A stretch of DNA of 64,000 nt from Oceanobacillus sp. HTM 045. GTDB lineage: Bacteria; Pseudomonadota; Alphaproteobacteria; Rhodobacterales; Rhodobacteraceae. The first letter of the stretch is position 1; each line of letters begins with the position of its first letter. The notes beneath the pieces are model-generated. The model worked only from the letters and a program-made list of their open reading frames with translations. It was not told where the DNA came from and made no database searches. Positions 44,118 through 53,961 of this stretch are shown in pieces. Position numbers and translations under genes: made by a program. Where the stretch lies: the NCBI GenBank assembly GCA_009733745.1, contig WNWL01000003.1, positions 372,001-436,000 of the forward strand, given 5' to 3'.

Positions 44118-45149
44118 TCAGGTACTGACCCAAGGCTGGACCGGGTGGTGCGCCTCGCCCAGCGTCCAGCGGCCGGAGAAGGGCTCCGCCGCCAGCGCCT
44201 CCACCGCGGCGATCGCGGCGGCCTCGCGCTCGTCCCAGCCGCCGCCGATCTCCACCACCCGCGCGCCGCGCCGGGCCAGCACCTCGCGGCAGAGTTCCAT
44301 GAACCGCTCGCGGCGGCCGTCGCCGAAGTAGCGCGTGCCGTCGTCGGCCCATGGGATGTCGGTGCGGAGGAGGAGGTAGAGATCAGCGAGGCGGGTGCCC
44401 TCCTCCAGCTCGGGGAGCGGCTCGCCCGTGAGCATCCGCGCCCAGACGGAGGTGAGGAGGGGGTCGGTGTCCTCCACGAGGATCGGACCGGCGCTTTCGG
44501 CCACGGTGGCGCGGATCGCGAGGTGACCATCGGCGATGTTGAGAAAGTCCTGCGCGCCCCAATCATCCCCGCCGCGGAAGCGGTCGTAGGTGCGGCCGTA
44601 TTCGGGGACGTGCGGGCTGCCGAGGAGGGCCGCGAGGCGGGCGGCCAGGATGGTCTTGCCGACACTCTCCGGCCCGAAGGTCACGACCCGCTTCTGGTAC
44701 CACGGCCGAACCGGGCCGGGGACATGGGCCCAGTTGCCGGCCGGGTCGTCGCGGACCGCGGTGCTGGAGACGGGGAAGGCGAGGCGGTCGGGGTCGACCA
44801 CCACCGGCTCCGCGCCAAGCTCCTGCGCCAGCCGGACGACGTAGGGTTCCGAGCCGAACACGCGGTGCACGGGCTCCGGGTGATGTTCCGCGATGGCCTC
44901 GCGCCAGATGCGCCAGAAATCGGGGTGCTCCGCCGGTTCCTGCGGGATCTCGCGGTGCATGTGGAGGATGCGCGCGCCGGGCAGGAGGGCGCGCATCCAG
45001 CCGGCGCGGAGATGGCCGGGGATTGGCTCAACGTCGCGGGTGCAGACCAGCACGGAGAGCCGGTCGCACATCGCCGCCGCCACCCGGCAAAGCCCGGCAT
45101 GGCCCGCGTGCGGCGGCAGGAACTTGCCGAGGACGAAGCCGTTCCTCAC
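44118..45149 (-). CDS. nadR: NadR-like bifunctional NMN adenylyltransferase / ribosylnicotinamide kinase
   Basis: A 343-residue two-domain protein. The N-terminal nucleotidyltransferase has GFVLGKFLPPHAGHAG (HxGH) and PVSSTAVRDDP (SSTxxR); the C-terminal kinase has TFGPESVGKTILAARLA (Walker A). It turns nicotinamide riboside to NMN and NMN to NAD. There is no N-terminal helix-turn-helix of enterobacterial NadR. The start is GTG at 45149, four bases after the pnuC stop, since no ATG fits. The coupling to a riboside importer supports the call. Confidence 0.9.
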   Translation of the reverse strand: MRNGFVLGKFLPPHAGHAGLCRVAAAMCDRLSVLVCTRDVEPIPGHLRAGWMRALLPGARILHMHREIPQEPAEHPDFWRIWREAIAEHHPEPVHRVFGSEPYVVRLAQELGAEPVVVDPDRLAFPVSSTAVRDDPAGNWAHVPGPVRPWYQKRVVTFGPESVGKTILAARLAALLGSPHVPEYGRTYDRFRGGDDWGAQDFLNIADGHLAIRATVAESAGPILVEDTDPLLTSVWARMLTGEPLPELEEGTRLADLYLLLRTDIPWADDGTRYFGDGRRERFMELCREVLARRGARVVEIGGGWDEREAAAIAAVEALAAEPFSGRWTLGEAHHPVQPWVST

Positions 45150-45153
45150 GCCA

Positions 45154-45768
45154 TCACGCCCGCACCGCGTCGCCGCGCTTCCATGCCCGCGCCCAGACGA
45201 CGAGCCCGGTGGTGGCAAGGCAGAGGAACAGGGCATAGAGCACCGCGGTCGGGTAGAGGCCCTTGACGATGTAGATTCCGATGGCGAGCACGTCGACGGC
45301 GATCCAGACCGGCCAGCTTTCCAGCCTGCGGCGCGCGAGCAGGTATTGCGCCACGACGCTGAGCGCCGCGACGGCGGCGTCCGAGTAGGGCAGCGAGGCG
45401 TCGGTATGGGTGGCGAGCGCCCAGCCGAGCCCGCCGGTCACCGCTGCGACGGCCAGCGCGCAGGCGGCAAGCTCGGCCCCCGGCGCACGCTCCACGATCA
45501 CCAGCCCGTCGCCGCCGCGGCCCTGGAGCCACCAGTACCAGCCGACGATCTGGATGATCAGGAAATAGACCTGCAGCCCGGCCTCGGCATAGAGGCGGTA
45601 GTCCCAGAAGATCCAGCCGTAGAGGATCACCATCGCGATCCCGAACGGGTAGTTCCAGATCGTCCGCCGGATGATCAAGACGACGTTGACGAAGCCGAGA
45701 ACCGCCGCGGTGATCTCCACCGCCCGGCTGCCGAACATGCCGGCGAGGAAGGTACCGAATTCCTCCAT
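45154..45768 (-). CDS. pnuC: PnuC-family nicotinamide riboside transporter
   Basis: A 204-residue membrane protein with about six to seven helices. Family motifs: VLGFVNVVLIIRRTIWNYPF with the conserved WNYP-type signature, YEAGLQ-like YAEAGLQVYFLIIQIVGWYWW, and VWIAVDVLAIGIYIVKGLY. It brings nicotinamide riboside in for the kinase encoded next. It starts 12 bases after mtnP. Confidence 0.93.
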   Translation of the reverse strand: MEEFGTFLAGMFGSRAVEITAAVLGFVNVVLIIRRTIWNYPFGIAMVILYGWIFWDYRLYAEAGLQVYFLIIQIVGWYWWLQGRGGDGLVIVERAPGAELAACALAVAAVTGGLGWALATHTDASLPYSDAAVAALSVVAQYLLARRRLESWPVWIAVDVLAIGIYIVKGLYPTAVLYALFLCLATTGLVVWARAWKRGDAVRA

Positions 45769-45780
45769 CGGGTGCGCCGG

Positions 45781-46646
<866 letters not shown>

Positions 46647-46650
<4 letters not shown>

Positions 46651-47273
46651 TTCGCATCTCCCTGCGGGCGGTCCATCTGCCAGAGCTCGGTGACCGTGGC
46701 GTAGTCCATGTAGCCGAGCCGGGCGACAGGGTTGAAGCGGAGCACGTCGACGCGGCCGCCGTCGATCACCTCGTCCCTTACATGAACGCCGACCACCTGG
46801 CCGATCACCATCACGTTGGAGGCGTGGTCCCGGTCGCTCGGCAGGTCGTCGAGGATGCGCACCACCCTGCATTCCAGCACCGCCGGCGCGGCGGCGACGA
46901 AGGGCGCGTCGATCTCGCGGCACTGGCCCTTTTCAAGCCCGGCAAGCTCGAACTCGTCGGCGTCTTCCCACGAACCGGACGAGGTATTCATCGCGTCGCG
47001 CAGCGCGTGACTGACGATGTTGCAGGCGAAGACGCCGCTTTCGCGGATGTTCGAGATCGAATCCTTGAACCGGGTGCCGCGCGACTTGCGCCCGGTCTGC
47101 GAGAACATCACCAGCGGCGGGTGGTCGCCGCAGCCATTGAAGAAGGAATAGGGCGCGAGGTTGTCGTGACCGTTCGCGCGGGTCGAGATCCAGCCGATCG
47201 GGCGGGGCGTGACAAGCGCCTTGAAGGGATCGTGGGGCAATCCGTGCTCGTCCACCCCGGGCCGGTAGAACAT
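46647..47273 (-). CDS. Flavin reductase family protein
   Basis: A 208-residue FMN-binding split-barrel protein: ALVTPRPIGWISTRANGHDN, then LAPYSFFNGCGDHPPLVMFS, and DAMNTSSG. This is the subfamily that resembles flavin reductases with an extended C-terminus, conserved in alphaproteobacteria. It is coupled to mtnP. Its reaction is not known; a salvage-related or oxidoreductase role is inferred only from position. The ATG at 47273 is preferred over upstream in-frame ATGs. Confidence 0.85.
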
Positions 47274-47413
47274 CGCTCCTCCTCGCGCCGTCCGCGCGTC
47301 CGCTGGAAACATCGGTCGCGCCGTGATACCCGCGGCGCGGGAGAGCGTCCACACGGAATGCGGCGGGGCCAGACAGCGGGGCGGGCGATGGCCGCCGGAG
47401 GGAACTGCGGGCA

Positions 47414-47920
47414 ATGTTCAGACTGTTGCGGGAACGGCCCGAGGACCTCTGGGAGGTGGAGGCGCTGCTCGACCTGGCCTTCGCGCCGGGCCGCACGGCG
47501 CTGTCATCCTACCAGCTCCGCAACGGGGTGGAGCCGGTCGCCGATCTCTGCACGGTCGCGCGCGACGAGTTCGACAGCGTCGCCGGCTGCATCCGCTACT
47601 GGCCGGTGCGGGTCGGCGAGGCGGGCACGCCGTCGCTCCTGCTCGGGCCGATCGCGGTCCACCCGACGCGGCAGGGCGAGGGCATCGGCGCGATGCTGGT
47701 CTTCGATACGCTGGAGCGCGCCGCGGGCCTGGGCTGGGAGCGGGTAATCCTCGTCGGCGACGAGCCCTACTACCGGCGATTCGGATTCCGCCGCGACCCG
47801 GCCCGCGGCCTGGAGTTTCCCCCGCCGACCAACCCCGACCGCGTTCTCGCCCGCGAACTGGTGCCGGGTGCGATGGACCAGGTTCGTGGCACAGTGCATC
47901 GGTGGACCCCCGAGGCGTGA
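47414..47920 (+). CDS. GNAT acetyltransferase
   Basis: A 168-residue N-acetyltransferase with the YhbS-like layout: LLGPIAVHPTRQGEGIGAML is motif A with the acetyl-CoA loop (Q/R-x-x-G-x-G/A), followed by VILVGDEPYYRRFGF. The substrate is unknown. It is divergent from the flavin reductase gene, with 140 bases between. Confidence 0.87.
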   Translation: MFRLLRERPEDLWEVEALLDLAFAPGRTALSSYQLRNGVEPVADLCTVARDEFDSVAGCIRYWPVRVGEAGTPSLLLGPIAVHPTRQGEGIGAMLVFDTLERAAGLGWERVILVGDEPYYRRFGFRRDPARGLEFPPPTNPDRVLARELVPGAMDQVRGTVHRWTPEA

Positions 47921-48121
47921 GAATTTCGTGAATTAGTGCAGCTAAACCGGAACACATCTTGTTATTATCGCAACGTACTTAAAACGGTAGAAATAAACAC
48001 TTGATCTTTCCGTGGCAGTCCATAGTTTGGCGACAAACCTGCCGGTCACACTGCGTCACAACACGGTTTGAGTGCAACCTTGCGGGTATAGTGACACGGA
48101 ACGCAACTTGGAGAGCAGTTA
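47921..48121 (+). promoter_or_regulatory. AT-rich mucR upstream region
   Basis: A 201-base gap noticeably richer in A and T than its surroundings, as is usual for MucR/Ros target regions, which these proteins bind by indirect readout of AT-rich DNA. A TATAGT at 48087-48092 is a possible -10 box; TTGAGT at 48068-48073 is too close for a normal -35. Autoregulation by MucR is likely by family precedent. Confidence 0.4.
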
Positions 48122-48565
48122 ATGTCTGAGGAACAGATCGAACGTTCGGAGCTGCTGACGCTTACTTCGGATATTGTCGCGGCCTACGTTTCGAACAACC
48201 CGGTTGCGAATACCGATCTTCCGGCAATGATCGAATCCGTATTCGGCAAGCTGAGTGAACTCGGCGGCACCAAGCCGGAACCGCAGGAAGAACTGAAGCC
48301 GGCGGTGCCGATCCGCAAGTCGGTGACCGACGACTACATCGTGTGTCTCGAGGACGGCAAGAAGCTGAAGATGCTGAAGCGCCACCTCAAAACCGCCTAC
48401 GACATGACGCCGGAAGAATACCGCGCGAAATGGAGCCTGCCGCACGACTACCCGATGGTCGCGCCCTCCTACGCCGCGAAGCGCCAGGCGCTGGCGAAGA
48501 AGATCGGCCTCGGCCGCAAGCCGAAGACCACCGGCCGGGCCAGTTCGACCAAGAAGGCGTCGTGA
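48122..48565 (+). CDS. mucR: MucR/Ros-family zinc-finger regulator
   Basis: A 147-residue regulator. The helical N-terminus is used for oligomerisation, and the central zinc-finger-like segment is DDYIVCLEDGKKLKMLKRHL, in the C-x2-D-x9-H form. The position five residues after the His is Tyr, so a second canonical His is missing, as in several alphaproteobacterial members. Then TPEEYRAKWSLPHDYPMVAP, the family's most conserved block, and a Lys/Ser-rich tail. It controls surface polysaccharide, motility or cell-cycle genes in relatives. Confidence 0.95.
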   Translation: MSEEQIERSELLTLTSDIVAAYVSNNPVANTDLPAMIESVFGKLSELGGTKPEPQEELKPAVPIRKSVTDDYIVCLEDGKKLKMLKRHLKTAYDMTPEEYRAKWSLPHDYPMVAPSYAAKRQALAKKIGLGRKPKTTGRASSTKKAS

Positions 48566-48608
48566 CCTGACCGCTGTTGCCGGCGCCCGCGCCGGCCGTT
48601 AGAACACC

Positions 48609-48639
48609 GGCGCGCCCTCGGGCGCGCCATTTTCATTTT
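48609..48639 (+). terminator. Rho-independent terminator after mucR
   Basis: GGCGCGCC (48609-48616), loop CTCG, GGCGCGCC (48621-48628), followed by ATTTTCATTTT. An ideal stem with a T-rich tail between mucR and miaB. Confidence 0.9.
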
Positions 48640-48671
48640 GGCGGATCGGATTCCACTTGGCGGATCGGACG

Positions 48672-49991
48672 ATGGGCACCCGCAAGCTCTTCATCAGGAC
48701 CTACGGCTGTCAGATGAATGTCTACGACAGCGAGCGCATGGGCTCCGCCCTTGCGGCGGACGGGTACGAGGAGGTGGCGACGCCGGAGGAGGCGGATCTC
48801 GTCATCCTCAACACCTGCCACATCCGCGAGAAGGCGGCGGAGAAGGTCTATTCCGAGCTCGGCCGGCTGAAGCCGCTCAAGGCGGCGAAGCCCGACCTGC
48901 AGATCGCCGTCGCCGGCTGCGTCGCGCAGGCGGAGGGGGAGGAGATCACCCGCCGCCAGCCGATGGTGGACCTCGTCGTCGGCCCGCAGGCCTATCACCG
49001 GCTGCCGGCGATGGCCGCGAAGCAGCGCGCCACCGGCGCGGCCCAGCTCGACACCGAGTTCCCGGAGGAGGACAAGTTCGACCACCTCCCCGAGAAGCCC
49101 AAGGCCCGCCGCGCGCCGGCGGCGTTCCTCACGGTTCAGGAAGGCTGCGACAAGTTCTGCGCCTTCTGCGTGGTGCCCTACACGCGCGGGGCGGAAGTCT
49201 CGCGCCCTGCCGCCCGCGTGCTGGCGGAAGCGCGCGACCTGGTTTCGCGCGGGGTGCGCGAGGTCACGCTGCTCGGGCAGAACGTCAACGCCTATCACGG
49301 CGAGGGTGACAGCGGCACCTGGTCGCTCGCCCGGCTGGTGACGGAGCTGGCGCGGATCGAGGGGCTGGAGCGGATCCGTTACACCACCTCGCACCCCAAC
49401 GACATGACCGACGACCTGATCGCCGCCCATGCCGCGGAGCCGAAGCTGATGCCCTACCTGCACCTGCCGGTGCAGGCGGGATCCGACCGGGTGCTGAAGG
49501 CGATGAACCGCAAGCACACGGCGGAGGAGTACATCCGCCTGATCGAGCACATCCGCGTCGCGCGGCCGGACATCGCGCTCTCGGGCGATTTCATCACCGG
49601 CTTCCCCGGCGAGACGGAGGCCGATTTCGAGGAGACGATGGCGCTGGTCCGCGAAGTCCGCTACGCCTCCGCCTTCTCGTTCAAGTACTCGCCCCGCCCC
49701 GGCACCCCGGCGGCGTCGTCGGAGCAGGTGCCGGAGGAGGCGAAGGCCGAGCGGCTGGCCCGGCTCCAGGCGCTGCTGACCGAACAGCAGACGGCGTTTC
49801 AGCACTCCTGCATCGGACGCACGCTGCCGGTGCTGGTCGAGAAGCCGGGCCGCAACCCCGGCCAGATGGTGGGCCGCTCGCCCTACCTGCAGGCGGTACA
49901 TTTCGACTGCGCGGCCGACCGGGTCGGCGAGATCCTGCCGGTCGAGATCACCGCGTCGGCGACCAACTCGCTCGCCGGCCGCGCCGCCTGA
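48672..49991 (+). CDS. miaB: tRNA-2-methylthio-N6-isopentenyladenosine synthase
   Basis: A radical-SAM methylthiotransferase of 439 residues that modifies A37 of tRNAs reading UNN codons. The N-terminal MTTase domain has [14 protein letters not shown], then [10 protein letters not shown] and AVAGCVAQ (three cluster Cys). The radical-SAM triad is in [17 protein letters not shown], and a TRAM domain ends the protein. The ATG at 48672 is preferred; a TTG at 48657 would add five residues, but it lies within a 13-bp duplicated sequence next to the terminator. Confidence 0.95.
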   Translation: MGTRKLFIRTYGCQMNVYDSERMGSALAADGYEEVATPEEADLVILNTCHIREKAAEKVYSELGRLKPLKAAKPDLQIAVAGCVAQAEGEEITRRQPMVDLVVGPQAYHRLPAMAAKQRATGAAQLDTEFPEEDKFDHLPEKPKARRAPAAFLTVQEGCDKFCAFCVVPYTRGAEVSRPAARVLAEARDLVSRGVREVTLLGQNVNAYHGEGDSGTWSLARLVTELARIEGLERIRYTTSHPNDMTDDLIAAHAAEPKLMPYLHLPVQAGSDRVLKAMNRKHTAEEYIRLIEHIRVARPDIALSGDFITGFPGETEADFEETMALVREVRYASAFSFKYSPRPGTPAASSEQVPEEAKAERLARLQALLTEQQTAFQHSCIGRTLPVLVEKPGRNPGQMVGRSPYLQAVHFDCAADRVGEILPVEITASATNSLAGRAA

Positions 49992-49993
49992 AA

Positions 49994-50956
49994 TCAGCGC
50001 AGCACGAGTTCCACCCGCCGGTTCGTCGCGCGGCCTTCCTCGGTCGCGTTGGAGGCCAGCGGCGCGAGATAGGCGATCCCCTCCGCCTCCAGCCGCGACG
50101 CGGCGACGCCGCGTTCGACCAGCGCATTGACCACCGATTGCGCCCGCGCCCGCGACAGCCGCAGGTTCGCCTCCAGCCCGCCGACATTGTCGCTGTGCCC
50201 GACCACCGCGACGGCGAGTTCGGCATTGTCTTTCAGCATCTGCGCCAGCAGGTCCAGCAGCGGGGCGGAGGTGTCGGCGATCTCGGCCGAGCCGGTCTTG
50301 AAGTCGAGCCCGTTGACGACGACGTGGCCGGTCTCCGTCAGGCGTTCCAGCAGGTGCTCGACGGCGCCCTCAGAATGGGGCAGCGCCGGGGCCGCTTCCG
50401 CCTCTCCCACCGCGGGCGAGGGGGACCGCCCCACCGGGTTCTCGGCCGGGACCGCCACCACCGTCTGGCCGTAGACCGAGCCGAGCGCGCGGCTGACGAG
50501 GACGGAGACGTAGACCGTGCCGCCCTCGCCCTCCCCCTCGCGGCGCATTGAAAGCTGGTGGAAATCGGCGAGGTCCACCACCATCGCCGGGGCGGGCAGG
50601 ACGGGCGTGGCAAAGCGGAAGTCGAACCCGCCGCAGGCAGCGCCGGCGCAGGCGTGAAGTTCGGTGAAGCCCTGTTCTTCCAGCCCGGCGCGCAGCGTCG
50701 CCATTACCGCGGCGGAGGTTACGCCCGACCCGTCGAGCCGGAAGGCACGGCTCACTACCCGGCCCTCGACCGGCAGCACCGAGCGGACCCAGCGGGTGAA
50801 CCGCCCGACCGGCACTTCGTAGACGTCATAGGCGTTGTCGGTCGCGGCGGTCTGCACCGCGCCCTCCGGCATGCCGGGGTCGGGCAGGTCCTCCTGCGCG
50901 GGAGCCGGGGTAGCCGCGAGCGCAAGGAGAACCGCCAGCGCCGGGAGCGCCCTCAC
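49994..50956 (-). CDS. Secreted OmpA-domain protein
   Basis: A 320-residue protein with a signal peptide (MRALPALAVLLALAATPAPA) and no lipobox. A middle domain of about 170 residues includes two Cys (ACAGAACGGFDF). The C-terminal OmpA domain has LDFKTGSAEIADTSAP, then VVGHSDNVGGLEANLRLSRA and TNRRVELVL. It should bind peptidoglycan in the periplasm. Its start overlaps the stop of the AhpD-like gene by 4 bp. Confidence 0.88.
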   Translation of the reverse strand: MRALPALAVLLALAATPAPAQEDLPDPGMPEGAVQTAATDNAYDVYEVPVGRFTRWVRSVLPVEGRVVSRAFRLDGSGVTSAAVMATLRAGLEEQGFTELHACAGAACGGFDFRFATPVLPAPAMVVDLADFHQLSMRREGEGEGGTVYVSVLVSRALGSVYGQTVVAVPAENPVGRSPSPAVGEAEAAPALPHSEGAVEHLLERLTETGHVVVNGLDFKTGSAEIADTSAPLLDLLAQMLKDNAELAVAVVGHSDNVGGLEANLRLSRARAQSVVNALVERGVAASRLEAEGIAYLAPLASNATEEGRATNRRVELVLR

Positions 50957-51522
50957 CCCGCGTCCCGCGCCATTGCGTGGTACTCGGCGTTCGGCTGCAT
51001 CGCCACGGCGCTCGCCATGCGGTTGGACATGGCGAAGAACCCGGCGACGGCGGCGATGTCCCAGATGTCCTCCTCCGAAAAGTCATGCGCCCGCAGCGCG
51101 GCGCGATCGGCCTCGGTGATCTCGCTGCTGGCCTTCGTGATCTTCTCGGCGAAGGTCAGCATCGCGGCCTGGCGCGCGTCGAGCCTGCCCATGCGCCAGT
51201 TCATCACCATCGCCTCGCCCAGTTCCGGCATCCCGGAAAGCTGGCGCACCGCCGCGCCGTGGGCGACCTGGCAGTACCAGCAGCGGTTGATGGAGGAGAC
51301 GACGACGGCAATCATCTCCCGCTCCAGCTTCGAGAGGCCGCTCTCGCCGAGCATCAGGTCGTTGTACATGAGCGAGAAGGCTCGGAGCTTCTCCGGGCGG
51401 TGCGCGTAGGCGAGCAGCACGTTGGGGATCAGCCCGAGCTTGGCGGTGCATTTCTCGAACAGGACCTGCACGTCCTCCGGCAGCGGGTCCGGCAGTGCGA
51501 GGTCCAGGGCGGTGACGGTCAT
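50953..51522 (-). CDS. AhpD-like peroxidase-related protein
   Basis: A 189-residue helical protein of the uncharacterised peroxidase-related (CMD/AhpD) family. The redox-type motif is INRCWYCQVAHG (CxxC then His), with KLEREMIAVVVSS upstream and MLTFAEKITKA downstream. It may act as a thiol peroxidase or alkylhydroperoxidase. It is the middle gene of a minus-strand operon, overlapping both neighbours by 4 bp. Confidence 0.87.
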   Translation of the reverse strand: MTVTALDLALPDPLPEDVQVLFEKCTAKLGLIPNVLLAYAHRPEKLRAFSLMYNDLMLGESGLSKLEREMIAVVVSSINRCWYCQVAHGAAVRQLSGMPELGEAMVMNWRMGRLDARQAAMLTFAEKITKASSEITEADRAALRAHDFSEEDIWDIAAVAGFFAMSNRMASAVAMQPNAEYHAMARDAG

Positions 51523-52262
51523 GGCGCTTCTCCCTCGATTATCCGGTAATGGTAGTGCGCCGCCTCGCTCATGCCGAGGGCGCGATAGAGCGCACGGGCG
51601 CCCGCGTTCGCCTCGGTGACGGCGAGGCCGAGCCATTCCGCGCCCTGCTCCGCTGCCCAGTTGGCCGCGCCGATCACGAGGTCGCGCCCCGCGCCCTGCC
51701 GGCGGAAGTGTTCGGACACCTCGATGGCGTGGATCATGGCGATGTTGCCGTCGCAGGCGGTGAAGGCGACGCCAGCGCAGCGGTCGGACTTGCGCGCCAT
51801 CAGGTAGGCGCGCGGACCGGCGGCGCGCTCCATCACGGCCAGCCTGCCCGGGCCGATCCCGCCCGCGGCCCAGACCTCGCGCATCACCGCCACCGGCAGG
51901 TCCGCGCGGATCACGCGGGCGGTCTCGTCACGGTCGTCCTTCAGCGCCGCGACCGGCGCGATATAGAGGACAACCGGGTCGATGAACGCGTAGCCGCGCG
52001 CGTCGAGTTCCGAATCGAGCGCCGCCTCGCCGGGCGTCAGCCGGAAGAGGGGCGGCTGGTCCCAATCCCGCATCGCCGCCTCGGCCGCGGCGATCTCGGC
52101 GCCGGGCCGCTGCGCCTGCGCGGCGGATACCCGCTTGCCGCCGCCGAGGCCGCGATGCAGCCGCCAGCCCTCCAGCTCGCGCTGCTCGGCGGAGGGCCAG
52201 GTGGCGTCCATCGCCGCGAGCAGGCGCGGCTCGGAGGGGGCGGTATTCGCGGTATCGGGCAT
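51519..52262 (-). CDS. GNAT acetyltransferase
   Basis: A 247-residue N-acetyltransferase. The acetyl-CoA motif is IHAIEVSEHFRRQGAGRDLV, and the C-terminal strand is WLGLAVTEANAGARALYRALG. The N-terminal half (ATWPSAEQRELEGWRLHRGL) matches the group annotated as GNATs with a WPxxE-x-xxG-W-x-L-R start. It is the first gene of the operon with the AhpD-like and OmpA-domain genes. Substrate unknown. Confidence 0.85.
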   Translation of the reverse strand: MPDTANTAPSEPRLLAAMDATWPSAEQRELEGWRLHRGLGGGKRVSAAQAQRPGAEIAAAEAAMRDWDQPPLFRLTPGEAALDSELDARGYAFIDPVVLYIAPVAALKDDRDETARVIRADLPVAVMREVWAAGGIGPGRLAVMERAAGPRAYLMARKSDRCAGVAFTACDGNIAMIHAIEVSEHFRRQGAGRDLVIGAANWAAEQGAEWLGLAVTEANAGARALYRALGMSEAAHYHYRIIEGEAP

Positions 52263-52334
52263 GGTGGAGCCTTGTACTTGTCGCCCCACTCCATAGAGTG
52301 ACGATGCGTCCGCAAGCAAGCGGGCGCGCAAGCG

Positions 52335-52495
52335 AACTACGTTCTCAGGGCGGGGTGGAAGTCCCCACCGGCGGTGACGGGCCACGGCCCGAAGCCCGCG
52401 AGCGCCCCCGGCGGCCGTCGCCGGTTCCGGGGGGACAGCAGACCCGGTGCGATTCCGGGGCCGACGGTCAAAGTCCGGATGGAAGAGAACGGCGG
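52335..52495 (+). ncRNA. FMN riboswitch (RFN element)
   Basis: The highly conserved RFN sequence blocks are all present: GTTCTCAGGGCGGGGTGGAA near 52341, CCCCACCGGCGGTGACGG, AGCCCGCGAGCG, the variable arm GGCGGCCGTCGCC, CAGACCCGGTGCGATTCCGG, GGCCGACGGTCAAAGTCCGG and ATGGAAGAGAAC closing the P1 helix. It binds FMN and switches off the downstream ribH when flavin is plentiful. The spacing to ribH is 84 bases and includes a hairpin that hides the Shine-Dalgarno sequence. Confidence 0.97.
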
Positions 52496-52528
52496 AACGG
52501 CACGCGCCCGCGCGAGCGGGCAAGTGCG

Positions 52529-52570
52529 CCTTTCCGTCAGCCCTGGGGTCGAAGGTGTCTGACGGAAAGG
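52529..52570 (+). promoter_or_regulatory. Shine-Dalgarno sequestering hairpin of the FMN riboswitch
   Basis: CCTTTCCGTCAG (52529-52540) pairs perfectly with CTGACGGAAAGG (52559-52570), with an 18-base loop. The second arm contains the AAAGG part of AAAGGAGG, which is the ribosome binding site of ribH (ATG at 52579). No T tract follows, so control is probably at translation rather than by termination. Confidence 0.8.
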
Positions 52571-52578
52571 AGGTTCCG

Positions 52579-53034
52579 ATGAACCACATGCACCTCGCCC
52601 CCGCCAGTGTTGCCCTCGTGCAGGCGCGCTGGCATTCCGGGATCGTCGACCAGGCCGGCATCGGCCTGCGGGAGGCGTTGCCCGAGACGGTCACGGTCGA
52701 GACGTTCGACGTGCCCGGCGCGTTCGAGATCCCGCTCATGGCAAAACGCCTCGCCCGGACCGGGCGCTACGCCGCCGTGGTCGGGGCGGCCTTCGTGGTC
52801 GATGGCGGCATCTACCGGCACGACTTCGTCGCCGCGACGGTGGTGGACGCGCTGATGCGGGTCGGGCTGGAGACGGACGTGCCGGTGCTCTCGGTCGTCC
52901 TCACCCCCCACAATTTCCAGGAGACTGAGGCGCACACCGCCTTCTTCACCGAACACTTCCGGGTGAAGGGCCGCGAGGCCGCGGCGGCCTGCCTGCAGGT
53001 GATGGAACTGGACCGGGCGCTCAGGGCCGCCTGA
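52579..53034 (+). CDS. ribH: 6,7-dimethyl-8-ribityllumazine synthase (RibH2-like)
   Basis: A 151-residue lumazine synthase that condenses the ribityl-diaminouracil with dihydroxybutanone phosphate in riboflavin synthesis. It has [45 protein letters not shown], and SVVLTPHNF where most have VLTxxx-Q-A. The Trp and the Asn-Phe/His-Asp changes resemble the alphaproteobacterial RibH2 type, which forms decamers. It stands alone behind an FMN riboswitch, away from other rib genes. Confidence 0.93.
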   Translation: MNHMHLAPASVALVQARWHSGIVDQAGIGLREALPETVTVETFDVPGAFEIPLMAKRLARTGRYAAVVGAAFVVDGGIYRHDFVAATVVDALMRVGLETDVPVLSVVLTPHNFQETEAHTAFFTEHFRVKGREAAAACLQVMELDRALRAA

Positions 53035-53094
53035 CGCACGCCGCGACTCTGGCGACGGGGTTCCGCCACCGGCGGAGCCCCAGCAGCGGGGCGC

Positions 53095-53577
53095 CTAGCC
53101 GCGCTCCTTCATGATGCGGGACTTCTCGCGGTTCCAGTCGCGCCGCTTCTCGGTCTCGCGCTTGTCGGCCATCTTCTTGCCCTTGGCGAGACCGATCTCC
53201 AGCTTCGCCCGGCCGCGGTCGTTGAAGTAGAGCTTCAGCGGCACCAGCGTCATGCCCTCGCGGCCGACCGCCTGGTGCAGCTTCGCCAGTTCGCGCATGT
53301 GCACCAATAGCTTGCGCCGGCGGCGCTCGTTGTGGCTGAACGCTTCCGACTTCGACTGCGAGAAGGGCGGGATGTAGGAGTTGATCAGCCACAGCTCGCC
53401 GCCCTCGACCGAGGCATAGCTCTCGGCGATGTTCGCCTTGCCCTCGCGCAGCGACTTCACCTCCGACCCCTCGAGCACGATTCCGGCTTCGAGCGTGTCC
53501 TCGATGAAATAGTTGTGCCGCGCCTTGCGGTTCTCCGCGGCGATGCGCTGGGTCGGTTTTTTCGGTTTCTGGGCCAT
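53095..53577 (-). CDS. smpB: SsrA-binding protein
   Basis: A 160-residue tmRNA partner that rescues stalled ribosomes. It carries [20 protein letters not shown], then [38 protein letters not shown] and a basic tail ending [15 protein letters not shown], all typical of SmpB. The ATG at 53577 is used over one upstream. No tmRNA gene is seen in the window. Confidence 0.96.
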   Translation of the reverse strand: MAQKPKKPTQRIAAENRKARHNYFIEDTLEAGIVLEGSEVKSLREGKANIAESYASVEGGELWLINSYIPPFSQSKSEAFSHNERRRRKLLVHMRELAKLHQAVGREGMTLVPLKLYFNDRGRAKLEIGLAKGKKMADKRETEKRRDWNREKSRIMKERG

Positions 53578-53961
53578 GAGACCGGGGGATGTGGCGGTTG
53601 CGGCGGTGACTGTCAATCTTCCTCTGCGCGGAAGGGGCGTGCGGGGCACCGCCCGCGCCGCCCGCGGCGGGCCGCCCGGCGCGCGCCCGGGCAGTCCCGC
53701 CCCTTGCCGTGGCGGGGTCTCGTGCCCATGTGGGAAATGTCACCGGAATCGTGTGACATTTCCCACCTAACATACTGAAAACAGTGGATTATTTCGAACG
53801 CCTAACATGCGGAGATGTGGCCGCTTGATGGCGGATTCAAGAGTTTCCCCCGACAACAAAAAGTCATTTCGCCGGGCCGCTGCGAAGTCTCATTTCCAGA
53901 TTGTCGGGGAGGCGTTGTCCCCGGCACGCCAGGTTCACGAAAGTCATTCCTTGGAGCCCCG
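53578..53961. promoter_or_regulatory. Divergent region between smpB and the HopA1-like gene
   Basis: This 384-base gap has no gene. It includes the 37-bp inverted repeat at 53730-53766 and the word CCTAACAT twice (53766-53773 and 53801-53808). The half toward the right-hand gene is clearly less GC-rich than neighbouring DNA. A TTGGAGCC precedes the ATG at 53962. Confidence 0.45.
53730..53766. promoter_or_regulatory. Perfect 14-bp-arm inverted repeat containing GTGACAT half-sites
   Basis: GTGGGAAATGTCAC (53730-53743) and GTGACATTTCCCAC (53753-53766) around a nine-base centre CGGAATCGT. It carries the same ATGTCAC/GTGACAT half-sites seen upstream of the amidinotransferase and the TPP-enzyme operon. 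The size and lack of a T tract favour a protein-binding site over a terminator. Confidence 0.65.
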
